Below are positions 1 through 5,082 of a DNA stretch of 6,773 nt, piece after piece. A program made the position numbers and the translations under genes. The notes beneath the pieces were generated by a model. That model was given only the letters and a program-made list of their open reading frames with translations. It was not told the origin of the DNA and did no database searches. Within the stretch, counting starts at the first letter, position 1, and the number at the start of each line of letters is the position of its first letter. This DNA is from Actinomycetota bacterium (GTDB lineage: Bacteria > Actinomycetota > Humimicrobiia > Humimicrobiales > Humimicrobiaceae): contig PMCC01000122.1 of NCBI GenBank assembly GCA_003155275.1, forward strand, positions 1 through 6,773, given 5' to 3'.

Positions 1-44
1 TTTTCAGCCTCATAAAAAACCTGGGCCTTCATTGTACCTTTCAA
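1..44 (-). CDS. Start of a zinc-dependent medium-chain alcohol/polyol dehydrogenase (partial, cut by window edge)
   Basis: Only the first 14 codons are present; the gene runs off the left edge. From a TTG at 42-44 the frame reads (M)KGTMKAQVFYEAE. The stretch MKAQVFYEAE is the typical first beta strand of zinc-dependent medium-chain dehydrogenases (sorbitol, threonine and alcohol dehydrogenase relatives), which oxidise a secondary or primary alcohol with NAD(P)+. I prefer the TTG over the in-frame ATG at 30-32 because an AAGGAGG at 50-56 lies 5 nt before the TTG but 17 nt before the ATG. The gene follows the sugar-isomerase-like gene (stop at 246) in the same direction after a 201-nt gap, which suits a polyol or sugar dehydrogenase of the same pathway. 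The family call rests on about ten residues and is therefore tentative; no zinc ligand or Rossmann motif is in view. Confidence 0.5.
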   Translation of the reverse strand, partial: MKGTMKAQVFYEAE

Positions 45-49
45 TTTAG

Positions 50-56
50 CCTCCTT
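50..56 (-). promoter_or_regulatory. Ribosome binding site that selects a TTG start
   Basis: On the minus strand AAGGAGG is followed by CTAAA and then TTG (42-44). Its 5-nt spacing fits the TTG rather than the in-frame ATG 12 nt further on. It marks a real gene start at the window edge. Confidence 0.6.
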
Positions 57-245
57 TTTAGAATTGCATTTATATTGATTTTGATATTTCTAATTAAAAA
101 ATTACATAATTTCCTTTAAGCCCATCAGTTTACTGCTTTGCCACTACAAAGTAATCTGGTTTAGTTAAAAATTTTAAAAAACCTTTTTTACTTTTGGTAT
201 CAATTTTTTAGTTAACAACTTAAAATAATAAGCTTAAAGATTAAA
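57..245 (-). other. AT-rich intergenic stretch before the dehydrogenase gene, no gene seen
   Basis: I find no coding frame or clean terminator here. The minus strand carries two copies of TTAACTAAA and a TTGATACCAAAA block at 192-203, whose ATACCAAAA core also occurs upstream of the epimerase gene near 3553-3561. A less AT-rich patch holds a CAGT-TT-ACTG palindrome at 126-135 and a small CTTTG/CAAAG inverted repeat at 136-151. These could be part of a promoter or operator for the dehydrogenase, but no -35/-10 pair is good enough to name. Confidence 0.3.
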
Positions 246-1133
246 TTATTTTCCATATTTTTTTATAAGACCATCTAAAAATATCTTACACCCGGCAGTA
301 GCTTCCAGAGCATTCGGCCAGAAACAAAGATCTATCGTCCACCAGTCATCTTTGTATCCGGCATCCAGAATCGCAGGCATTATTTCATCAAAATTAAGTA
401 AGCCTGTACCAAGGGGGGCATGGGTGCTTGTCTCATCTCCATGAAGTGTGCCGTCTGAATCAATCAGGTGTATGTGGCCTATTTTCCCGGTCAGCATATA
501 TGCAAACTGCACAACGCCCTTGGGCAAAATCTCCTTGCTGCCAAGATGTCGTGAAGCCAATACCGAACTCATGTAAGCATGGCAAGAATCAAACAATATG
601 GAAAAATTTGGGTGATCAACCTTATAGACCATCCTGGTTACTTCACTTGGTTTATTAAATAAAAAACCGGGTTCAAATTCCCAAATAAGTTTGACCCCTT
701 CCTTTGCGCAAACATCCGCTGCCTTATTCCACACAGAGGATACTTTTGAAAAACAGGTTTCATAATTCATTCCACCCGGTATTGACGTTGGGGCATCTAC
801 AGCGTCTACACGTAATTTTGGAATATTCATATCAACACAAATAGCAAGGTTTTCCTTTAATGCTTTAATATAATCTGATTCACTTGACGTAGCTGGCGAA
901 GGAAATGGCGCTGCAAGTCCGGAAATTCCCAGTTTATACTTATCAAGCATTTTTTTGACTTCCGCTCTTTTTTCTTTTGTATTGGACTCAAGATGTGGAG
1001 GAAATGCTGCCATTTCAATGCCATCAAATCCAAGCTCAGCAAGTTTTTTTAAAACTTCTTCAAGAGGAATAGGCGCTTCAGAATATCCGCCCCAAATATA
1101 TGCCCATCCGCCTATTGATGTTTTTTTTGCCAT
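246..1133 (-). CDS. Sugar isomerase/epimerase-like TIM barrel protein (AP endonuclease 2 superfamily)
   Basis: A 295-residue cytoplasmic protein of the xylose-isomerase-like TIM barrel superfamily, whose members isomerise, epimerise, dehydrate or cleave sugars and inosose-type substrates using a divalent metal. The N-terminal barrel strand and helix are visible (residues 24-45, with LGFDGIEMAAFPPHLE). The probable metal site is E154 (WEFEP), D182 and H185 (FDSCH), H222 (GHIHLID) and D268 (TIDLCFW). The last position is Asp where many relatives have Glu. PLGTG at 240-244 is the usual loop after the His strand. The length is normal for the family. The ATG has AAAGGAG 7 nt upstream. It follows the cupin gene after 261 nt, with its own good promoter at 1173-1200, so it can be transcribed separately. 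It differs from the epimerase at 2632-3483 in motif detail and probably does a different step. IolE/IolI-like or keto-glycoside-cleaving activity is possible; the substrate is unknown. Confidence 0.88.
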   Translation of the reverse strand: MAKKTSIGGWAYIWGGYSEAPIPLEEVLKKLAELGFDGIEMAAFPPHLESNTKEKRAEVKKMLDKYKLGISGLAAPFPSPATSSESDYIKALKENLAICVDMNIPKLRVDAVDAPTSIPGGMNYETCFSKVSSVWNKAADVCAKEGVKLIWEFEPGFLFNKPSEVTRMVYKVDHPNFSILFDSCHAYMSSVLASRHLGSKEILPKGVVQFAYMLTGKIGHIHLIDSDGTLHGDETSTHAPLGTGLLNFDEIMPAILDAGYKDDWWTIDLCFWPNALEATAGCKIFLDGLIKKYGK

Positions 1134-1142
1134 TTTTTTCTC

Positions 1143-1178
1143 CTTTATTATTAGTCTTTATTATTAGCTTTTATTATA
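1143..1178 (+). repeat. 13-bp tandem repeat in the leader of the TIM-barrel gene
   Basis: CTTTATTATTAG occurs exactly at 1143-1154 and 1156-1167, and a degraded third copy (CTTTTATTATA) at 1168-1178. On the minus strand the copies run from the -10 box to the ribosome binding site, so they make up most of the short leader. The last copy supplies the AAAG of the AAAGGAG site. It may be simple AT-rich slippage. Confidence 0.6.
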
Positions 1179-1200
1179 AAATTTATAATTACTCTTTCAA
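1173..1200 (-). promoter_or_regulatory. Sigma-70-type promoter for the TIM-barrel gene at 246-1133
   Basis: On the minus strand TTGAAA (1195-1200) and a perfect TATAAT (1173-1178) are separated by 16 nt. Transcription would begin near 1166, giving a leader of about 33 nt before the ATG at 1133. This is the best promoter match in the window and suggests that the gene is not just the tail of the upstream operon. AT-rich DNA yields such matches by chance, so this is a prediction. Confidence 0.55.
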
Positions 1201-1320
1201 TATAATATCTCTTCTCTTTGGAAACCTGGTCCTGGCTTACTATGCCGGCTCTGCCACATTCAGATTCATACAGACACCTTATCCTTTTTTAGAAACAATG
1301 CCTTTTATCTAAATACAGTA

Positions 1321-1376
1321 GCACAGGCTCTTAAACTATTTGCGCCAGTTCTTCAATCCTGGTGCAGGCCCTTAAG
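1321..1376. repeat. Short near-repeats and inverted repeat between cupin and TIM-barrel genes
   Basis: GCACAGGCTCTTAA (1321-1334) recurs as GTGCAGGCCCTTAA (1363-1376), matching at 11 of 14 positions. Between them TGCGCCAG (1341-1348) can pair with CTGGTGCA (1359-1366) on the plus strand with one G-T wobble and a 10-nt loop. On the minus strand, the direction of transcription, that pair becomes an A-C mismatch and no T run follows, so it is a poor terminator. The area is GC-richer than the adjoining leader. Confidence 0.35.
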
Positions 1377-1394
1377 TCAAAAAGCCATTTATCT

Positions 1395-2591
1395 TTACTT
1401 CCTGTAGAGCTTTATTTTTGGAGCATCCAAATTAATATCCGGTCCAAAAAACTTAATGATAATAAGATCCTTTTGGCCATAATTTTTAACGGTAATAGGT
1501 TTAACTGCCCTGTCGTGGGAAATAAGGAGTTCATCACATTCAAAGTTCTGTCCTTCTATTTTATGCCCGTCGAAAGTCCCTTTTCCTCTCCACACCAGTA
1601 TATTGAAAACACCTTTCTCAGTAAAAGTAAAGCTGGCACCGGGTTTTACAACAAGTCTTTTTCCGGAAAACTTGGTAGTATTGTAATAGACCCAGTGTTC
1701 CACTCCACCGTCTTGCCTGGATTCTTCCACCAAAACATTGGGAAGATGATGGTTTTCATAAAAATAAGGATCTCCGTTTATGGGCCAGTCAAGCTGATCA
1801 AGAATTGCCTTTTCACCTTTTCTTTCCCTGTCTTCTTTACATACATCCTTGAAAAGCAGTTCTTTTGAAATTATTTTTCCTGCATTTAAAGCCTGAAGCA
1901 TCGAAAAAACATCTGAATCTTCCTGCAGCTCTATGGTAAGGGCGGTTCCCGGAGCATGAAGCACTCCTGAGGGAAGGAAGAAACCTTCACCCGGAACATT
2001 AAGGTATGCTCTTGAATGCTGCAAGATCATGTCATCTTTCCATTCAACAAGATAAGGAAGAAGAATATCATATTTCTTTTCGTCCACAATGTAAGGATGT
2101 ACCCCAAAAAAAGTTTCAGGGTGCGGGCCCGTGTCTACGTCTTCAGGAAAATAGTATGCTTCATCTTTGGAATTTGCTCCAACCAGTTTTGCATCTTTCT
2201 CCATCTGATGTATGTGATAAGGAATCCTGGCGCCAAAATCATAAATTTTCGCAAGCCTTCCAAGGCCTGAATGTGTTTTTGCATATTGTGTACCCATTAT
2301 AAGCTCGCCCGCAGCAGCTACAGCATCCCTTAAATTCAATTCTTCGCCGCTGGTAACATTTAAATAACTTAAGCCTTCGTCCTTAGGGCCCACTGCATTA
2401 TCAGCCCTTGTTACGGAAGCAAGCCATCGTTCACAAATAAATCCCCTGTCTCCAACATTATATTCCTTTTCGGTCAGCCCAAGCCGCCGTCCGGGTGGAA
2501 GAAAATCCCTGGCTACCCACGCAGGTTTTAATTTAAGGACTCCGCTCCCATCTTCAAGTGCGTTTTTAACAATCTCACGAATACCTGTCAT
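1395..2591 (-). CDS. Double-cupin protein related to type I mannose-6-phosphate isomerase
   Basis: A 398-residue cytoplasmic protein with the metal-site layout of type I phosphomannose isomerases, which interconvert aldose and ketose phosphates. The segment IPYHIHQ (123-129) gives H126 and H128, SKDEAYYF (141-148) gives E144, and FLPSGVLHAPGTA (205-217) gives H212, followed by IELQEDSD, the counterpart of the ExQxxSD segment of ManA. A second cupin-like half covers about 290-390. It is longer than Bacillus-type ManA (about 315 residues). The frame stays open upstream to 2687, but that start would overlap the preceding gene by 56 nt. The ATG at 2589-2591 has a perfect AGGAGG 5 nt before it, so I choose that. 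It begins 40 nt after the epimerase stop and is surely cotranscribed with it. The neighbours include no kinase, so a non-phosphorylated or keto-sugar substrate is plausible. The manA symbol is withheld because similarity is confined to the metal site. Confidence 0.85.
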   Translation of the reverse strand: MTGIREIVKNALEDGSGVLKLKPAWVARDFLPPGRRLGLTEKEYNVGDRGFICERWLASVTRADNAVGPKDEGLSYLNVTSGEELNLRDAVAAAGELIMGTQYAKTHSGLGRLAKIYDFGARIPYHIHQMEKDAKLVGANSKDEAYYFPEDVDTGPHPETFFGVHPYIVDEKKYDILLPYLVEWKDDMILQHSRAYLNVPGEGFFLPSGVLHAPGTALTIELQEDSDVFSMLQALNAGKIISKELLFKDVCKEDRERKGEKAILDQLDWPINGDPYFYENHHLPNVLVEESRQDGGVEHWVYYNTTKFSGKRLVVKPGASFTFTEKGVFNILVWRGKGTFDGHKIEGQNFECDELLISHDRAVKPITVKNYGQKDLIIIKFFGPDINLDAPKIKLYRK

Positions 2592-2596
2592 TTTTA

Positions 2597-2602
2597 CCTC
2601 CT
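2597..2602 (-). promoter_or_regulatory. Ribosome binding site fixing the cupin gene start
   Basis: A perfect AGGAGG on the minus strand lies 5 nt before the ATG at 2589-2591. It rules against the longer frame opening at 2687, which would run into the preceding epimerase gene. Confidence 0.8.
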
Positions 2603-2631
2603 GCAACTTATAAATTTTTATAATAATTAAT

Positions 2632-3483
2632 TTAACTGAAAAGTCCTTTAAGGAACATGAGACCTTTTTCAGCCAGTACAAAATCACTGGTTTCAGTCTG
2701 CCTCCAGATTGATGCAGCTTTCGCTATAATTTTATTCTCAGGAGTGAAGGATTCCATAACCACCCATTTATTATAATTAATTCTTCTAAGAGCATCTGCT
2801 ATTGGCTTCCAATGGACCTGGCCGGTTCCTGCAGCACCCCTGTCATTTTCACTGGCGTGAAATAAATATAATAAATCGCCTGCATCCAGCACTGCCATTG
2901 CAGAACTCTTTTCCTCTATACCCATATGAAATGAGTCAAGATGAATTTTTAACATTTTACTTCCAACATCTTTTACCAATCTTAGCGCATCCCTGCAGAT
3001 ATTAATAAAATCAGTTTCAAAGCGGTTTAAAGGCTCCACTGCAATAAATACTCCATACTTTTCTGCCCATACGCAAGCTTTGCCTAAATTTTCAACTACC
3101 GTATCCCATTGAATTTTTCTTTCCTTTTGTTCTACCATGTTTGCCCGGCCGACTGCAGAATAAACGGGCCCTGCAAAAACATTACATTCAAGCTCACTGC
3201 AAGCTTCGAGGCCATCTTTAATATATGAAAGACCACCTTCAATATATTCTTTATTGGGGCCCCTTATGTCCCTATCTTCTCCAAAAAGCCCGCATACTGA
3301 AGAGCATACAAGGCCGTTGTCTTTAAATGTCCTGAGAGTTTTTTTGTAATCAAAATCACCCTTGCTTCCAAGGCCTATTTCCACCCCATCAAAACCAATT
3401 TCCTTAAACTTTGGAGTCAGGCTTTTTACATGTTCGTCAGTATAAGTGCCTGTCCATAATAAGGTATTTATCCCGAATTTCAT
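2632..3483 (-). CDS. D-tagatose/D-psicose 3-epimerase family sugar epimerase
   Basis: A 283-residue cytoplasmic TIM barrel that closely follows the D-tagatose/D-psicose (allulose) 3-epimerase pattern. These enzymes move a proton at C3 of a ketohexose using Mn2+ or Co2+ and two glutamates. The four metal ligands are visible: E150 (VEPLNRFE), D183 (HLDSFHM), H209 (FHASENDR) and E244 (VVMESF). E156, H186 and R215, which hold the substrate in the characterised enzymes, are also present, as is the GTGQVHW loop at 219-225. Length matches the family (about 280-295). The start is secure: GGAGG lies 5 nt before the ATG. It heads a two-gene unit with the PMI-like cupin 40 nt downstream. Upstream lie a TATAAT and a palindrome at 3526-3567. 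An intact active site argues for a real C3 epimerisation or C2/C3 keto-sugar rearrangement. The exact sugar is not readable; related proteins also include 3-keto-sugar enzymes. Confidence 0.9.
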   Translation of the reverse strand: MKFGINTLLWTGTYTDEHVKSLTPKFKEIGFDGVEIGLGSKGDFDYKKTLRTFKDNGLVCSSVCGLFGEDRDIRGPNKEYIEGGLSYIKDGLEACSELECNVFAGPVYSAVGRANMVEQKERKIQWDTVVENLGKACVWAEKYGVFIAVEPLNRFETDFINICRDALRLVKDVGSKMLKIHLDSFHMGIEEKSSAMAVLDAGDLLYLFHASENDRGAAGTGQVHWKPIADALRRINYNKWVVMESFTPENKIIAKAASIWRQTETSDFVLAEKGLMFLKGLFS

Positions 3484-3525
3484 TCTTACCTCCGATATAA
3501 ATATAAATAATAAATATTGCTTTAG

Positions 3526-3567
3526 ATTATATTATTTGGGTGCCAATTAATATTTTGGTATTCACCC
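3526..3567 (-). promoter_or_regulatory. Candidate promoter with overlapping palindromic operator, upstream of the epimerase gene
   Basis: On the minus strand a perfect TATAAT lies at 3526-3531, 43-48 nt before the epimerase ATG. At 17-nt spacing the -35 would be AATATT (3549-3554), which is poor, so the promoter may need an activator. Exactly there sits a hyphenated inverted repeat: GGGTGCCAA (3538-3546), an 8-nt AT core, and TTGGTATTCACCC (3555-3567). CCAA pairs with TTGG and GGGTG with CACCC, with four extra bases on one arm. It lacks the CG centre of LacI/CcpA operators. No T run follows on the minus strand, so it is not a good terminator of the preceding dehydrogenase gene. Confidence 0.45.
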
Positions 3568-3712
3568 TAATAAAATAACCTCACCTGCGTATCTCAACTT
3601 GTCTGCATAATGCACATCCATCCTCACATATAACCACATAATCGTGTCAATATGCCAACTTCAGTGCCTGCATAAAGTCATCCATAAAGTTATAAAGATA
3701 CCAATTTTTTAA

Positions 3713-4918
3713 TTATTCGAATATGCACAACTCCTTTCTGCCGTTTTCAGCTGATTTGATAATTGCGTCGCAGATTACAGCGTTTCTGTAGCCATCTTCA
3801 AAAGTTGCAACATAAGGCTCAAGCGGCTTATTTTCCATAACAGCATTTATCATATTTAAAGCAGTATGCACAAAAGTGTTTTCCCATCCTATAATATGTC
3901 CGTGCGGCCACCAATACGAGTAATAAGGATGATGCGACTCTGTAACACTTATACAATGAAATCCCTGTGTTTCAATAGGTTTTTCTTCCCTCCAGAAAAC
4001 ATTAAGGTTATTTAAGTTTTCAAGATCCCACCATATGCTGCCCTTTTCTGCATTTATTTCAATGATATTCTGGTTTTTCCTTCCGGCTGCAAACCTTGAT
4101 GCCTCAATAGTACCGATGGCGCCATTTTCAAATTCAACAGCTGCAGCAATTGCATCATCAACATCTACTTTCTCATTTTTTTTGGTCTCCGGATTATATC
4201 TTTCTTTTATAAAAGTCTGGCTTACAGCCGAAACTGTTTTAAACTCCCCACATAAAAATCTTCCCAGATCGATTATGTGCGCTCCGAGGTCACCGAGAGC
4301 TCCGCTTCCGCAGACCTCTTTTTTTAGTCTCCATATCATCGGGAATGCCGGATCTATTATCCATTCCTGAAGGTATCGCGCCCTGAAATGAAATATTCTT
4401 CCCAGTTTGCCTTCGGTTATAAGATTTTTTGCAAGCGCTATTGCCGGGACCATGCGGTAATTATAATTACATATATTTTTGACATTATACTTTTTAACAG
4501 CGTCCCTCATGGTTTTGGCTTCAGAAGCATTTCTTGCCAAGGGTTTTTCACATACAATATTCTTTCCGGCTTTAGCTGCAGCGATAGAAGTTTCTGCATG
4601 CATATTATTTGGCGTACAGCTATCAACTATAGAAACTCTGTCATCTTCTATGACTTCTTTCCAGTTTGTAGTATATGACTGGAATCCAAATCTTCTTGCA
4701 GCTTCAGCGACCTCACTTTCCGGAATCCCGCATATCTTAACCAGTTTGGGAATTGCAGCCGGAGGCCAGAAAATATAAGGCATCTGCTTCCAGCCATTGG
4801 AATGGGCCTTACCCATAAAAGAATGCCCTATCATTCCTATTCCTATTTCCGGAATATTTTCAACTGCTTTTTTTTCACTGGTCATAGCGACAAATCCGAC
4901 TTTTTTTTCTTCTGTCAT
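3713..4918 (-). CDS. Gfo/Idh/MocA family NAD(P)-dependent sugar dehydrogenase, levoglucosan-dehydrogenase-like
   Basis: A 401-residue cytoplasmic oxidoreductase. The N-terminal Rossmann fold starts at about residue 25 (IGIGMIGHSFMGKAHS); the nucleotide loop is GHSFMG (31-36), with Ser where GxGxxG has its second Gly. The family's CEKPLA motif is at 123-128. The C-terminal domain has GDLGAHIID (209-217), where D210 and H214 match the catalytic Asp/His pair of inositol dehydrogenase-type enzymes. FMGKAHS, MP..FWPP.A and AEAARRFGF recall levoglucosan dehydrogenase, which oxidises a C3 hydroxyl; this is resemblance from memory, not an alignment. A GTG frame start exists at 4930, but GAGGTG (4923-4928) would lie over and just after it, so I use the ATG at 4916-4918. 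The first about 24 residues extend beyond the usual start and contain a duplicated MT.EKK segment. It stands 144 nt after the MFS gene and 229 nt before the epimerase. Confidence 0.92.
   Translation of the reverse strand: MTEEKKVGFVAMTSEKKAVENIPEIGIGMIGHSFMGKAHSNGWKQMPYIFWPPAAIPKLVKICGIPESEVAEAARRFGFQSYTTNWKEVIEDDRVSIVDSCTPNNMHAETSIAAAKAGKNIVCEKPLARNASEAKTMRDAVKKYNVKNICNYNYRMVPAIALAKNLITEGKLGRIFHFRARYLQEWIIDPAFPMIWRLKKEVCGSGALGDLGAHIIDLGRFLCGEFKTVSAVSQTFIKERYNPETKKNEKVDVDDAIAAAVEFENGAIGTIEASRFAAGRKNQNIIEINAEKGSIWWDLENLNNLNVFWREEKPIETQGFHCISVTESHHPYYSYWWPHGHIIGWENTFVHTALNMINAVMENKPLEPYVATFEDGYRNAVICDAIIKSAENGRKELCIFE
4853..4918 (-). repeat. Diverged duplication of the dehydrogenase start region, each copy with an A8 tract
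   Basis: Residues MTEEKKVGFVA (codons 1-11) and MTSEKKAVENI (12-22) resemble each other, and the DNA agrees: ATGAC, then four differing bases, then G and eight A residues followed by G in both, offset by exactly 33 nt. The A8 tracts lie at 4901-4908 and 4868-4875. The second ATG (4883-4885) lacks a good ribosome binding site, while the first has GAGGTG. Confidence 0.45.
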
Positions 4919-4922
4919 AGTC

Positions 4923-4928
4923 CACCTC
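4923..4928 (-). promoter_or_regulatory. Ribosome binding site deciding the dehydrogenase start
   Basis: GAGGTG on the minus strand ends 4 nt before the ATG at 4916-4918. It overlaps the upstream in-frame GTG (4928-4930), which therefore cannot be served by it. Confidence 0.65.
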
Positions 4929-5030
4929 ACCTTTGTTATCAGATTTTTAATAATTAAATTTAGTAATTCTTCTTAACGATTCCTATATTATCTGCCTCTA
5001 ATTCACTGGTCCCTCTTTTAATAACTTTTA

Positions 5031-5082
5031 ATACTTATTATTCTTTTACGGGTTGCTGATACTTAATATCCTTTTATGGGTT
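5031..5082. repeat. 24-bp imperfect direct repeat over the end of the MFS gene
   Basis: Bases 5031-5054 and 5059-5082 match at 21 of 24 positions with a period of 28 bp. The copy at 5059-5082 encodes the last residues (PIKGY) and the stop of the permease. The other copy lies in the downstream spacer and keeps the stop-like TAA/TAG-rich pattern. The period is not a multiple of three, so this is a duplication of the gene's 3' end into the gap rather than a protein repeat. Confidence 0.6.

Noticed and set aside
1341..1366. Rho-independent terminator after the cupin gene
   Set aside because: The hairpin pairs well only on the plus strand, has an A-C mismatch on the transcribed strand, and no T run follows. 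No better terminator was found in any spacer.
1362..1868. Plus-strand open frame of 168 codons
   Set aside because: It lies wholly over the well-supported cupin gene on the other strand and its product shows no recognisable motif or ribosome binding site. The other plus-strand frames (for example 4035-4370, 4479-4778 and 2006-2302) are rejected for the same reason.
2592..2687. Longer N-terminus for the cupin gene, 32 extra codons
   Set aside because: It would overlap the end of the epimerase gene by 56 nt, while the internal ATG at 2589-2591 has a perfect AGGAGG 5 nt upstream.
3562..3639. 25-codon minus-strand frame (MWLYVRMDV...) between the dehydrogenase and epimerase genes
   Set aside because: Its ATG has no ribosome binding site, its end runs into the candidate operator, and I recognise no leader-peptide or toxin pattern in it.
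3568..3696. Riboswitch or second promoter upstream of the epimerase
   Set aside because: A TTGACA occurs on the minus strand near 3644-3649, but no -10 lies at a proper distance, and I see no conserved riboswitch core or long stem in the spacer.
4919..5030. Promoter for the Gfo dehydrogenase gene
   Set aside because: GATAAT and TAATAT boxes can be found on the minus strand near 4983-4995, but no acceptable -35 lies 16-18 nt upstream, so I do not call one. Read-through from the permease operon is equally likely.
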